Part shown: positions 51,019 through 60,110 of the stretch, one piece after another | How the letters are laid out: each line of letters starts with the position of its first letter | Position numbering within the stretch: the stretch's first letter is position 1 | Source of the DNA: Hyphomicrobiaceae bacterium | GTDB lineage: Bacteria > Pseudomonadota > Alphaproteobacteria > Rhizobiales > Devosiaceae | Assembly (NCBI GenBank): GCA_020638095.1 | Contig: JACKJF010000003.1 | Location: forward strand, 868,001 to 932,000 | Reading direction: 5' to 3' | DNA: 64,000 nucleotides | Made by a program: the position numbers and the translations under genes | Notes under the pieces: model-generated | The model's database searches: none | What the model saw: the letters and a program-made list of their open reading frames with translations, nothing else | What the model was told of the DNA's origin: nothing

Positions 51019-52503
51019 ATGCCCGCACGTATCATTCCTGTTGCCGCGTTCGACTATGTGGTCTTCGGCGCCACCGGCGATCTGACCGCCCGCAAGCTCA
51101 TTCCGGCACTATACTATCGGTTCAAGGACGGACAGTTCGACACAAATTCGCGGATCATCGGCGTCTCCCGCTCCAACTGGGATGACAAGAAGATGCAGCA
51201 GGTGGCGCGTCAGGCGGTGACCGATCGGGTCGCGCCGGCGGACATCGAGAAGAAACTGCTCGATGATTTCGTCAGCTGCTTTTCCTACATTCCGAACGAC
51301 GTGACCGATGCCGACGGCTGGGCCGAACTCAGCGCCAAACTGCGCAAGGACCCGGGCATCGTTCGCGCCTTTTATCTGGCGGTGGCGCCGAACCTCTTCG
51401 CGCCGATCTGCGAATATCTCTCAAAGAAGAGCTACTGGCGGCGCGACGCCCGCGTCGTCCTCGAAAAGCCGCTCGGGCGCGACCTCAAAAGTTCCCAGGC
51501 GATCAACGACGCGGTCGCCAAGGTCTTTCACGAAGATCAGGTCTACCGCATCGACCACTACCTCGGAAAGGAAACGGTCCAAAACCTTCTGGCGCTTCGA
51601 TTCGCCAACGCGATGTTCGAGCCGATCTGGAACCGGGCGCATGTCGATCATGTGCAGATCACCGTTGCCGAGAGCGTCGGCGCTGGTACCCGCGGCTACT
51701 ATGACGAGTCCGGCGCACTAAGGGACATGGTGCAGAACCATATTCTCCAGCTCCTCTGTCTGGTGGCCATGGAGCCGCCCGCCTCGGACGACGCCAATGC
51801 CCTTCGCGACGAGAAGCTCAAGGTGCTGCGCGCCCTCAAGCCCATCACCAGGGAGAATATCGATCGCGTCTCGGTGCGCGGCCAATATAAGGGCCTGAGT
51901 TCCGAGAACGCCACCGTCGCCTCCTATCAGGAAGAGCTGCCGGCCGACAAAAAGGGATCGCGGACAGAAACCTTTGTCGCCCTCAAGGCGGAGATCGAGA
52001 ACTGGCGGTGGGCCGGGGTTCCCTTCTACATCCGCACCGGCAAACGGCTCGCAACGCGCGTGTCCGAGATCGTCATCCACTTCCGCGACGTGCCGCATTC
52101 GATGTTCGCCAATGCCGAGGGTCCCCTGAGGGCCAACAAGCTTGTCATCCGCCTGCAGCCGGACGAGGGCGTCAAGATGTTCATGATGATCAAGGATCCG
52201 GGGCCTGGCGGCATGCGTCTGCGCGAGGAACACCTTAATCTCAGCTTTTCCGATGCATTCGAGGAGCGGACGCCTGAGGCCTATGAACGCCTGTTGCTCG
52301 ATGTCATCCGCGGCAACCAGACGCTCTTCATGCGCCGCGACGAACTCGAGGCGGCCTGGGCCTGGATCGATCCGATCCGCGAGGCCTGGGACGATTCGCC
52401 GGAATCTCCGCAATCCTACACGCCGGGTTCTTGGGGTCCCTCTGGTTCCGTGGCCCTGATCGAACGCGATGGTCGCACCTGGCACGAGGAAGGCGACTTC
52501 TGA
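51019..52503 (+). CDS. zwf: Glucose-6-phosphate 1-dehydrogenase
   Basis: A 494-residue cytoplasmic dehydrogenase of normal length. YVVFGATGDLTARKLIPALY is the cofactor loop and YRIDHYLGKETVQNL the glucose-6-phosphate active site with Asp-His. FYIRTGKRLATRVSEIVIHF is a conserved core strand. It oxidises glucose 6-phosphate to 6-phosphogluconolactone with NADP, the first Entner-Doudoroff/pentose phosphate step. Its stop overlaps the pgl start by one base. Confidence 0.97.
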   Translation: MPARIIPVAAFDYVVFGATGDLTARKLIPALYYRFKDGQFDTNSRIIGVSRSNWDDKKMQQVARQAVTDRVAPADIEKKLLDDFVSCFSYIPNDVTDADGWAELSAKLRKDPGIVRAFYLAVAPNLFAPICEYLSKKSYWRRDARVVLEKPLGRDLKSSQAINDAVAKVFHEDQVYRIDHYLGKETVQNLLALRFANAMFEPIWNRAHVDHVQITVAESVGAGTRGYYDESGALRDMVQNHILQLLCLVAMEPPASDDANALRDEKLKVLRALKPITRENIDRVSVRGQYKGLSSENATVASYQEELPADKKGSRTETFVALKAEIENWRWAGVPFYIRTGKRLATRVSEIVIHFRDVPHSMFANAEGPLRANKLVIRLQPDEGVKMFMMIKDPGPGGMRLREEHLNLSFSDAFEERTPEAYERLLLDVIRGNQTLFMRRDELEAAWAWIDPIREAWDDSPESPQSYTPGSWGPSGSVALIERDGRTWHEEGDF

Positions 52504-53198
52504 TGCTGGTGCGGCACGAATTTTCAGGCCGCGAGGAACTGGCAGAAGCGCTCGCAACCAGCATCGCCAAGGACCTTTCGCTCGGCACAGCCCGCCGCGG
52601 CAGGGCGAGCCTCGCCGTTTCGGGCGGATCGACGCCGGCTTTGCTCTTTGCGCGATTGTCTCAATTCGATGAGCTCGACTGGTCGAACGTGACTGTAACC
52701 CTTGTCGATGAACGCTGGGTCGACGAAAGCTCGGACCGCTCCAATGCCGGCCTCGTCAGGCGTGCTCTGCTCCAGGGACCAGCCGCTGCCGCGCGATTTG
52801 CCCCGCTCTTTGGCGGCGGCGAGGCGCCGGATGACAGGTCCATCGGGGCGGTCAACGCATCGCTCGCAGAGCTGCCGCGCCCGTTCGATGCGGTCGTTCT
52901 TGGTATGGGCAATGACGGTCACACGGCCTCGTTCTTCCCGGGCGGCGACACGCTTGACCATGCGTTGACCGACCCCGGGCCGGTGATCGCCCTTAAAGCG
53001 CCCGGCGCGGGCGAACCGCGTGTCACCTGGACGTTGCCCAGCCTGTTGGACACGGGCGCGCTCTATCTTCATATTGAAGGCGTGGCCAAGGCCGAAACGC
53101 TTGAAAAGGCTCTCGGTGAAGGTCCGGTCGCCGACATGCCCATACGCGCCGTGCTACGCCAAGATATGGTCGCGGTTCAGGTCTACTGGGCTGCGTAA
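52503..53198 (+). CDS. pgl: 6-phosphogluconolactonase
   Basis: A 231-residue enzyme of the DevB/Pgl type. LAVSGGSTPALLFARL (residues ~39-54), VTLVDERWVDESSDRSN and VLGMGNDGHTASFFPGG are the three conserved motifs, with the catalytic His in GHTAS. It hydrolyses 6-phosphogluconolactone to 6-phosphogluconate. Overlaps zwf by one base (TGATG); edd follows after 36 bases. Confidence 0.96.
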   Translation: MLVRHEFSGREELAEALATSIAKDLSLGTARRGRASLAVSGGSTPALLFARLSQFDELDWSNVTVTLVDERWVDESSDRSNAGLVRRALLQGPAAAARFAPLFGGGEAPDDRSIGAVNASLAELPRPFDAVVLGMGNDGHTASFFPGGDTLDHALTDPGPVIALKAPGAGEPRVTWTLPSLLDTGALYLHIEGVAKAETLEKALGEGPVADMPIRAVLRQDMVAVQVYWAA

Positions 53199-53234
53199 CG
53201 AGTTTGCCACTTTGCCCAAAACACCGGGGTTCCC

Positions 53235-55049
53235 ATGTCCGTTCATGCAACGATCCAGTCCGTGACCGACCATATTGCCGCCCGATCCGAGCTGTCGCGG
53301 CGCGACTATCTCGACACGATTGCCGCCCAGGCCGCGAAGGGCGTGCACCGTTCGGTCCTCAGTTGCGGCAATCTTGCCCACGGGTTTGCCGCCTGCAGTC
53401 CGCATGAAAAGGCGATGCTTTCGGGCATGGACACGCCGAACCTTGGCATCGTCACGGCCTACAACGACATGCTGTCGGCCCATCAGCCCTACAAGGACTA
53501 TCCCGACATCATCAAACAGGCCGCCGCCGAAATCGGCGCCACGGCGCAGGTCGCCGGCGGTGTGCCGGCCATGTGCGATGGCGTTACCCAGGGCCAGCCG
53601 GGCATGGACCTGTCGCTCTTTTCCCGCGACGTGATCGCCATGGCGACCGCCATTGCCCTCAGCCACAACATGTTCGATGCCGCCGTTTATCTCGGTATCT
53701 GCGACAAGATCGTTCCCGGCCTGATGATTGGCGCCCTGACCTTTGGGCATCTTCCCGCCGTCTTCATCCCCGCCGGACCAATGCCGACCGGTCTGCCGAA
53801 CGACGAAAAGTCTCGCGTCCGCCAGTTGTTCATGGAGGGAAAAGTCGGCCGCGCGGAGCTTCTCGAAGCGGAAGCCCGGTCCTACCATTCGCCCGGCACC
53901 TGCACGTTCTACGGCACAGCCAATTCCAACCAGATGCTGATGGAGATCATGGGCCTGCACCTGCCGGGTGCGAGCTTTGTCAATCCAGGCACGCCGCTTC
54001 GTGAGGCTCTGACCAGGGAAGCGGCACGGCGGGCGCTTTCGCTTGCGGCAACCGGTAACAACTTCACCCCGATCGGCGAGGTGATCGACGAAAAGGCCAT
54101 CGTCAACGGCATGATCGGGCTATTGGCTACGGGCGGTTCGACCAACCACACACTTCATCTCATTGCCATCGCCGCTGCCGCCGGCCTCAAGGTCACCTGG
54201 GACGATATGTCGGCACTTTCCTCCGTCGTCCCGCTTCTCGCGCGGGTCTATCCAAACGGGGTCGCCGACGTGAACCATTTCAGCGCGGCGGGCGGAATGG
54301 GCTTTCTCATTCGCGAATTGCTCGATGCGGGCCTGCTGCACAACGACGTCAGGACGGTCTGGGGCACGGGACTTGAGGGCTACACGGTCGAGGCAAAGCT
54401 GAAGGACGGGGAACTCGCCTTTGATCCGGCACCCGCACAATCCGGCGCGCCAAAGGTGCTGGCGCCGGCGAGCGCGCCTTTTTCGGCGGATGGCGGACTC
54501 AAGGTTCTTTCCGGCAATCTCGGCAAGTCCGTCATCAAGATATCGGCCGTCAAGCCGGAACATCGCTTTGTCGAGGCGCCCGCGCGGGTCTTCCATTCAC
54601 AGGCGGGGTTGCAGGATGCCTTCAAGGCCGGCGAGCTGACCGGCGATTTCATCGCCGTTGTCCGGTTTTCCGGTCCGCGGGCGGTGGGCATGCCCGAGCT
54701 GCACAAACTGACGCCGGTTCTCGGCATCCTTCAGGATCGCGGCCTCAAGGTTGCCCTCATCACCGACGGCCGCATGTCGGGTGCGTCGGGCAAGGTGCCC
54801 GCGGCGATCCACGTGACGCCCGAGGCCATGGATGGCGGACCGATTGCCAAGATTCGCGACGGCGATATCATCCGGCTCGATGCGGAGGCCGGAACTCTGG
54901 ACCTCATCGGTGACGAGCATGAGTTTCTGTCGCGCACCCCGGCCAGCGAGGACCTGCGGCCCGAACATCGCGGCATGGGCCGTGAGCTCTTTGCCGGGTT
55001 CCGCGCGCGCGTCGGCCGGGCCGACGAAGGCGCGAGCGTTTTTGGCTGA
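53235..55049 (+). CDS. edd: Phosphogluconate dehydratase
   Basis: A 604-residue iron-sulfur dehydratase (IlvD/Edd family), usual length. Cluster cysteines are expected in [26 protein letters not shown] and in the later [12 protein letters not shown] segment. [23 protein letters not shown] is the C-terminal hallmark. It converts 6-phosphogluconate to 2-keto-3-deoxy-6-phosphogluconate. The aldolase gene eda is not in the window. Confidence 0.97.
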   Translation: MSVHATIQSVTDHIAARSELSRRDYLDTIAAQAAKGVHRSVLSCGNLAHGFAACSPHEKAMLSGMDTPNLGIVTAYNDMLSAHQPYKDYPDIIKQAAAEIGATAQVAGGVPAMCDGVTQGQPGMDLSLFSRDVIAMATAIALSHNMFDAAVYLGICDKIVPGLMIGALTFGHLPAVFIPAGPMPTGLPNDEKSRVRQLFMEGKVGRAELLEAEARSYHSPGTCTFYGTANSNQMLMEIMGLHLPGASFVNPGTPLREALTREAARRALSLAATGNNFTPIGEVIDEKAIVNGMIGLLATGGSTNHTLHLIAIAAAAGLKVTWDDMSALSSVVPLLARVYPNGVADVNHFSAAGGMGFLIRELLDAGLLHNDVRTVWGTGLEGYTVEAKLKDGELAFDPAPAQSGAPKVLAPASAPFSADGGLKVLSGNLGKSVIKISAVKPEHRFVEAPARVFHSQAGLQDAFKAGELTGDFIAVVRFSGPRAVGMPELHKLTPVLGILQDRGLKVALITDGRMSGASGKVPAAIHVTPEAMDGGPIAKIRDGDIIRLDAEAGTLDLIGDEHEFLSRTPASEDLRPEHRGMGRELFAGFRARVGRADEGASVFG

Positions 55050-55099
55050 GGCGAGGGGATCCGGCTTGGCGGTCTCAGGTGGGGAGAGCGTGATTGCGC

Positions 55100-55717
55100 A
55101 TGATTGATGCTTGGGTGCGAATGCTGGTTGCGGCTTTCGCCCTGATGGGCGTGGCTGCCTGTTCGACCCTCGATCTTGGCACCGCAGCCCGCTTGCAGCA
55201 GATCGACTACGCCAACGACGACATTGCCTCCATGGTAATCGCCATCGACGTACCGGTGGTTCTGGTGCCGCTGCCCGAAAAGAGCCATTTCGTCATGACC
55301 GCCAGCTACAATGATGGAACCAGCCGCGAGGTCCGGGCAAATCTCGCCCGCGCCATCACCGCCGATGTGACCGAGCAATTGCCGCCACCGGCCCGCGATC
55401 GCGGCTATTACATCTTCGAGCTGACCGGAGCCTCGCAGACGGGGATTCGAGCACTTCAGCAGGACATCAAGTCCAAGAGCGCTAACGCGGGCGGTCCCGG
55501 CGGGCGCCTCGAGACGAAGTTCGAGGCCGAGTTCTGTCGCACGGGAAACCTCGATCCGCGGCAGACCACATTTTCGGTCTACGTTACCCTGCCGGGTAGC
55601 CGCGACCTTTCGCCGATCCTCTCCAACGAGACCCTGACAACGCTTCTGGCCCAGACCGGGCAGCAGGATGTGCCGTCATGCGGCGAGGCAATGGCCGGCG
55701 AAGACGACCAAGGCTGA
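55100..55717 (+). CDS. Predicted lipoprotein of unknown function
   Basis: A 205-residue protein. ATG 55100 gives a lipoprotein signal with the lipobox GVAAC (MLVAAFALMGVAACSTLD), Cys about residue 20, so it is probably lipid-anchored; the following Ser-Thr favours the outer membrane. The rest is a mixed alpha/beta domain with MVIAIDVPVVLVPLPEKSHFVM and two conserved-looking cysteines (EFCRTGN, VPSCGEA). I do not recognise a family. It is downstream of edd and convergent with the three-gene unknown operon. Confidence 0.75.
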   Translation: MIDAWVRMLVAAFALMGVAACSTLDLGTAARLQQIDYANDDIASMVIAIDVPVVLVPLPEKSHFVMTASYNDGTSREVRANLARAITADVTEQLPPPARDRGYYIFELTGASQTGIRALQQDIKSKSANAGGPGGRLETKFEAEFCRTGNLDPRQTTFSVYVTLPGSRDLSPILSNETLTTLLAQTGQQDVPSCGEAMAGEDDQG

Positions 55718-55732
55718 TTGGCCGGGTGAGGT

Positions 55733-57223
55733 TTAGAACCCGCCGCCCGTCTTGAAGCCGCCGGACTTGCGTGTGCCGCGCGAGCCGGTTCGCGGCCGCG
55801 AAAATCCGCCACCGCCGCGATTGGAGGTGAACGACCCCCAGTTGGGTGACGAGGATCCCCCGCCAAAATTGATGGTCGGCCAGTTCGTATTCCGGCCGCT
55901 GTTGGGCAGCCCGATACCGCCGCCCCAGTTCGAGGTGCCGGCCCGCCAGTTCTGCGATTGCTGCCAGTGGCCCCAATAGGTCGAGGCGGTGATCGCACCC
56001 TTCAAAAACTCTCCGAGCAGGTCGCCCACCAGATTGTCCTCGCGGAAGCTCGAACGCGGATCATCGAAACGCTTTTTCTTAAACTCGAATTCAATATCCT
56101 CGAGTTCGCGCCGGCGCGAGGCGAGGACCTTCAGCCGTTCATGCTTGTCGCGGTTGTCGTTTTCCTCGTCGACAATCCTGAGGCGCACGTCGTCAATCTT
56201 TTTCAGGATCGCATCGTCTTCCGGCGTCGCCGTCGCCCGCGCGTCAGCCAGAAGCTGCGCCATGTCCGTCGCCTGCAGTGATCCGGCAAGGCCGGTGATG
56301 GCGGTCGCGAGCGCCGGGTTGTCCTGTTCGGTCATATCCGTCAGTTCGCGGGTGAGTTTGTCGCGCTCGTCCTCGGACTTGACCATGTCGTCGTCGATCT
56401 CGGCGACCTTTGCCTGGGCCTCTTCCAGCGCCTTGCGGATCGGTCCGCCGCCGGCCTTGTCGATCGCCCGTGCCTCGACCTCGTCGAGTTCCTTGTCCGC
56501 CGCTTCCGCCGCCGCGATCTGGCGCTCGGCATGTTCGCGCAGCCGCAACGGAATCTCGTTCAGCATGGCATAATTCGGCCGCGTATTCTGATAATCGACC
56601 AACCGCGCGACCATGGAGTCGAGCCAGCGCACCAGGTTGTTGGCCTTGTAGTTGCGCGTGCCGTATCCGGCTTCCCAGAGATACATGAAGAGCTTGTCGT
56701 CGCGATAGGGCTTGCCCTTGACCTCGCGGTCTTCCTCGGCCTGCTGCGTCTTCTTCAGGCTCTCGTCGGCGATCGTGTGAAGCTCGTCGGCCTTCGACCG
56801 CTTGTCCTTGTAGTCGGCGTCGGCGTTGATCGCGGCCGCGATCTGTCCGGAAAGATCTGAAAGCGCCTTTTGCTGCTTTTCGACTTCCGCCAGCGCGTCA
56901 CGCCGGTCGAGCGCGAACTGCGCTACCTGCTTGTCGAGTTCGCCGACCCGTGCCCCCGCATCATCGAGCGCCTTTTGGTGCTGGGCGACCATGCCGCGCG
57001 CCGCCTTCTCTGCGGCGGAAAGATTGCCGGTGACCCGTTCGAGCATTTCGGGCGACAGTCTCAGCCGTGCCAGTTGCCGGAACAGCTCGGTTTCGTTCTC
57101 GTGCAGCTTGGTGATGATTTCCGCGCTCTTGCTGAGCTTCGAGGAAATGTCGTTTTCCTCGCGCCGCACATCGCGGATCGCGTCGTCCAGATGCTGCAAT
57201 GCCTGAGGGCCGCTTAGCGCCAT
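55733..57223 (-). CDS. Coiled-coil protein with Gly/Asn/Trp-rich tail, unknown function
   Basis: A 496-residue soluble protein with no signal peptide. Residues ~1-160 and ~225-390 are strongly coiled-coil-forming (e.g. LDKQVAQFALDRRDALAEVE, RLKVLASRRRELEDIEFEF). A conserved-looking middle (KLFMYLWEAGYGTRNYKANN) separates them. The last ~90 residues are low complexity (NWGGGIGLPNSGRNTNWPTI, SNRGGGGFSRPRTGSRG) and end in GGGF. Last gene of a tight three-gene operon with the DUF6384-like and TelA-like genes. No function can be assigned. Confidence 0.8.
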   Translation of the reverse strand: MALSGPQALQHLDDAIRDVRREENDISSKLSKSAEIITKLHENETELFRQLARLRLSPEMLERVTGNLSAAEKAARGMVAQHQKALDDAGARVGELDKQVAQFALDRRDALAEVEKQQKALSDLSGQIAAAINADADYKDKRSKADELHTIADESLKKTQQAEEDREVKGKPYRDDKLFMYLWEAGYGTRNYKANNLVRWLDSMVARLVDYQNTRPNYAMLNEIPLRLREHAERQIAAAEAADKELDEVEARAIDKAGGGPIRKALEEAQAKVAEIDDDMVKSEDERDKLTRELTDMTEQDNPALATAITGLAGSLQATDMAQLLADARATATPEDDAILKKIDDVRLRIVDEENDNRDKHERLKVLASRRRELEDIEFEFKKKRFDDPRSSFREDNLVGDLLGEFLKGAITASTYWGHWQQSQNWRAGTSNWGGGIGLPNSGRNTNWPTINFGGGSSSPNWGSFTSNRGGGGFSRPRTGSRGTRKSGGFKTGGGF

Positions 57224-57227
57224 CGCG

Positions 57228-58166
57228 TCACCACCGTGTCACCGCGCCGCCGAGCACCGGCACCGCGTAATTGACGTCGAGGAACCCGGGTTCCTTTTCG
57301 CCCACAATGTTCTTCTCGATGATCCCGTCATCCTGCTTGTCGTCGGCGACGCTGTTGTAGACCGCTTCCGGTACCCTCAGTCCCCACATGGCCACACGCT
57401 CGGTTTCCCCACTTTCTTCGTTGAGAATGGGCAGCGTCAGTGCTTGTCCGTCGGGATTGATGGCCTCGACCACGAGATAATAGTTGGTCGCATCCTCGTT
57501 GACGTCGGGGAACGTCCAGAAGCCGGAGCGCACGCCGTCGCGGTTCACCACGCGGAGCTGGTATTGGAGCCTCAGGGTGTCGCGCAGGTCGGTCAGTTTG
57601 GCGATCATCGCGTCCGCCGTCACGCGGTCGCCTTCCTTGGCCGCCGTCTGGCCGCGTTGCAGGAACCCGTCAGCTTCGCTGACCGCCGTCTGGACTTTGG
57701 TCTCTTCGAAGATCGTGTCGCGCAGCGCCTGCATCTGGGCGGGCAACGTCTCGCTCAATTCGATGCGCGCCTGTTCCGCCAGGTGCGCCTGATAGGGCAG
57801 ATAGGCGAGGAAATAGGCACCAAGCCCCAGAACCAGAACCGCCGCGACGATGAGGACCGGCCGGCCCCAGCGGCGGCGCGCCACGTAGAATTCGGCGAGC
57901 GAGCGCTTGAAGCTCGGCCCCGGCGCGTCGTAGACGAACCGGTTTTCCTCGAGCGCGGCAACACCCTGCTCAAGGATCGAGTCCGGTACGTCGATGCCCT
58001 GGTTGTGATAGATTTCCCGCAGCTTCTCGATCAGACGCTCCTTCTTGGAGGCGCCGTCGAGTTCCTTGAGGGCAAGATCCTGGCGATGGCGCAGCGTATC
58101 CACCACGTCCATCGCCATCATCACTTCATCGAGCGGGGCCTTCTGGTCGGCCACATCGGTGCTCAT
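57228..58166 (-). CDS. DUF6384-like single-pass membrane protein
   Basis: A 312-residue protein. The N-terminal cytoplasmic part (DEVMMAMDVVDTLRHRQDLA, IYHNQGIDVPDSILEQGV) precedes one membrane helix (PVLIVAAVLVLGLGAYFLAY, about residues 105-124). The rest is a helical stretch and a beta domain with YQLRVVNRDGVRSGFWTFPD and YYLVVEAINPDGQALTLP. The pattern fits a group annotated as DUF6384 in related bacteria (recalled, not searched). ATG 58166 is used; a TTG two codons before is possible. Four bases before the coiled-coil gene start. Confidence 0.72.
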   Translation of the reverse strand: MSTDVADQKAPLDEVMMAMDVVDTLRHRQDLALKELDGASKKERLIEKLREIYHNQGIDVPDSILEQGVAALEENRFVYDAPGPSFKRSLAEFYVARRRWGRPVLIVAAVLVLGLGAYFLAYLPYQAHLAEQARIELSETLPAQMQALRDTIFEETKVQTAVSEADGFLQRGQTAAKEGDRVTADAMIAKLTDLRDTLRLQYQLRVVNRDGVRSGFWTFPDVNEDATNYYLVVEAINPDGQALTLPILNEESGETERVAMWGLRVPEAVYNSVADDKQDDGIIEKNIVGEKEPGFLDVNYAVPVLGGAVTRW

Positions 58167-58195
58167 GGACAAAACCTGTCCCGTATCCGCTTCCG

Positions 58196-59383
58196 TCAGG
58201 CTTTCGGCTTTTCGAGCAGCAGCGCGTTGCCGTCGGCCGCAAGTTTGGCGAGGCGCATCTTGCCCTCTTCCACCGCGTCACGGATTTCCTGGCTGTTCTT
58301 CGTCGAGGCGACGCGCATCTCGTTGATGATCTCGCGCGACTTTTCCTGGAAGTTGACAACGCTGTCGACCAGCTTCTTGACCGCATCGGCGCGGATCGTC
58401 GGGCCGTAGCCTGCCTTGACCGCTTCTTCCTGGATCTTGCCGCCGATCTCGCTGAGGGTCTCGAGCGATTTCGACATGCCTTCCTTCATCGCATTGAGCG
58501 TTTCGGTCGATTCATGCAGGCCGAACATGCCGGTGAACGACGCGGAAAGGGCGGTCAGAACCACTTCATTGGTCGAGAAGAACGAAATCGACTGCTGATA
58601 GACCCGCTCCTTGGCGTTGGTCGTCTGCATCAGACGCGCCATCACGACTTCCGACGTATTGTAGGAAATCGTCAGATTATCCGAAAGGTCCTTGGAAATC
58701 TGGTAGCGGCGTTCCTCTTCCTGAAGTTCACGCACGCGCTCGTCGCGGGCCATTTCGAGCCGCGCCCGATCGGCCGGCGTACCTTCCTTGAAGGCTTCGA
58801 GATCGCCAGTCGCCTTCGAAAGCGCGTCCTTGCGTTCCTGAAGCTTGGCCTCGGCCTTCTGCAGCACTTCGAGGGCCATCACTTCGCTCTGCTTCAGCGC
58901 GCCCCGGAAGTCGCGGTAGGCTTCAAGGATCGTGTGCTCGCGGTCGACCTGGTCCTTGGTGTCCTTGGTGACATCGAGATAAGTGTGTTTGATCTTGTCG
59001 AAGCGGGTCGCGATGTCGCCGCGCGACACCTTCATCCAAACATTCGACACCCGCTCGAAAAAGTCGAGCTTGCCGTCGTCGAGCTGATCGACCAGCCCCT
59101 TGGCATCGTCGCGGATGGAGTCGAAACCGTTGGTAATGCCCTGGTAGCGCTCGCCGATATTCATCGCGGCCACCTGCTCGCGAACCACGTCGTTGAAGGT
59201 CGACGCCTGATTAAGCGTCCGCCCGATCAAAATGATGCGTTCCTCATCGAGATCGGAAATTTCCTGCAGCAACGCGGTGATCGGCGCTTCTTCGGTCTTG
59301 TCTGGCATGAGGCCGAGGTCGCGGATCTGGGCCATCGCCCGGTCGAGATATTGTAGGGGTTTTTCCATCACGTCGGTGGCCAT
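58196..59383 (-). CDS. TelA-like coiled-coil protein
   Basis: A 395-residue all-helical protein with no signal peptide. ATG 59383 follows GGAGAG. It has long amphipathic helices (VDREHTILEAYRDFRGALKQ, LEVLQKAEAKLQERKDALSK) and a segment near the C terminus (SISFFSTNEVVLTALSASFT, GMFGLHESTETLNAMKEGMS) that recalls the TelA/toxic-anion-resistance fold, but the match is by general style. First gene of the operon; the others follow after 29 and 4 bases. A stress or envelope role is plausible only. Confidence 0.72.
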   Translation of the reverse strand: MATDVMEKPLQYLDRAMAQIRDLGLMPDKTEEAPITALLQEISDLDEERIILIGRTLNQASTFNDVVREQVAAMNIGERYQGITNGFDSIRDDAKGLVDQLDDGKLDFFERVSNVWMKVSRGDIATRFDKIKHTYLDVTKDTKDQVDREHTILEAYRDFRGALKQSEVMALEVLQKAEAKLQERKDALSKATGDLEAFKEGTPADRARLEMARDERVRELQEEERRYQISKDLSDNLTISYNTSEVVMARLMQTTNAKERVYQQSISFFSTNEVVLTALSASFTGMFGLHESTETLNAMKEGMSKSLETLSEIGGKIQEEAVKAGYGPTIRADAVKKLVDSVVNFQEKSREIINEMRVASTKNSQEIRDAVEEGKMRLAKLAADGNALLLEKPKA

Positions 59384-59538
59384 AACGTTCTCTCCGTTCG
59401 CCATGCAAATCTGCAGCCGCATGGGCCGTTTGAATTTCATTTAGACTCGCATATCCGGCTCTGCAATTGACCGGGCGTTGGCGCGAGCCCATTTGTGCAA
59501 TATTGGTGCGCAAAAGACGCAGGTAAAGAGCAGAGCAA

Positions 59539-60024
59539 GTGCAATTTCAGGGTAGATACTTATTTTTGGCGGAACGAGCCGATGTCTGGGCCGCCCTCAA
59601 CGATACCGCCATCCTCGGTGAGGCCATTCCGGGGTGCGAGTCGCTGGTCTGGACCTCCGGCACGACGCTCGATTTGGCCTTCAAGGTCGACCTCGGCGTC
59701 ATGCACCCGACCTTTTCCGGCGATCTCTGGCTGACCGACATCGATCCGGCTGCATCCTATGTCCTGCACGGCAAGGGCAGGGGTGGACTGCTGGGTCTTG
59801 CCGAGGGCGCAGCGCGGATATCGCTCAGCGATCATGAACGCGGCACGCTGATGATCATGCAGGCCGAGGGCAAGGCCTCCTCGACCATCATGTCGCTTGG
59901 ATCCAAACTGATTGGATCGGCGGCGCAAAAGATCATCGACCGCTTCTTCGAGCGCTTCGCCGCCGCCATGAAGGCCGACATCGAGGTGCTCGACCCTGAA
60001 ACGGGACAATCGGACACGCTCTGA
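59539..60024 (+). CDS. CoxG-like SRPBCC-fold protein
   Basis: A 161-residue protein starting at GTG 59539 (weak AGAG). The pattern fits the carbon monoxide dehydrogenase subunit G family of the SRPBCC (Bet v1-like) fold: AERADVWAALNDTAILGEAIPG at the N terminus, FKVDLGVMHPTFSGDLWL in the middle and a C-terminal helix (KIIDRFFERFAAAMKADIEV). CoxG helps place the oxidase at the membrane in CO-oxidising bacteria, but no cox genes are near, so it may be a lipid-binding relative. Divergent from the TelA-like operon (155-base gap). Confidence 0.8.
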   Translation: MQFQGRYLFLAERADVWAALNDTAILGEAIPGCESLVWTSGTTLDLAFKVDLGVMHPTFSGDLWLTDIDPAASYVLHGKGRGGLLGLAEGAARISLSDHERGTLMIMQAEGKASSTIMSLGSKLIGSAAQKIIDRFFERFAAAMKADIEVLDPETGQSDTL

Positions 60025-60050
60025 TCGCGCCTGATTGATCGAAAGGTGAG

Positions 60051-60104
60051 TTGACCCGGCCGTCCGCGTGCCGTTGAAAGAAGCCGGGGTCAATCCCCGG
60101 GGAG
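60051..60104 (+). ncRNA. Leader with mutually exclusive hairpins before the YnjB-like gene
   Basis: TTGACCCGGC (60051-60060) can pair with GCCGGGGTCAA (60083-60093), one bulged G. Alternatively CCGGGG (60084-60089) can pair with CCCCGG (60095-60100) around TCAAT, which captures part of the GGGGAG ribosome site (60099-60104) seven bases before the ATG. The two helices share 60084-60093, so only one can form. That is the layout of a translation-controlling leader. I see no match to the thiamine riboswitch core. Confidence 0.45.
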
Positions 60105-60110
60105 ATTTCG

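Noticed and set aside
60025..60110. Thiamine (TPP) riboswitch before the YnjB-like gene
   Set aside because: I looked for the CTGAGA and ACCTGATCTGG-type core and found neither; only the competing hairpins are present.
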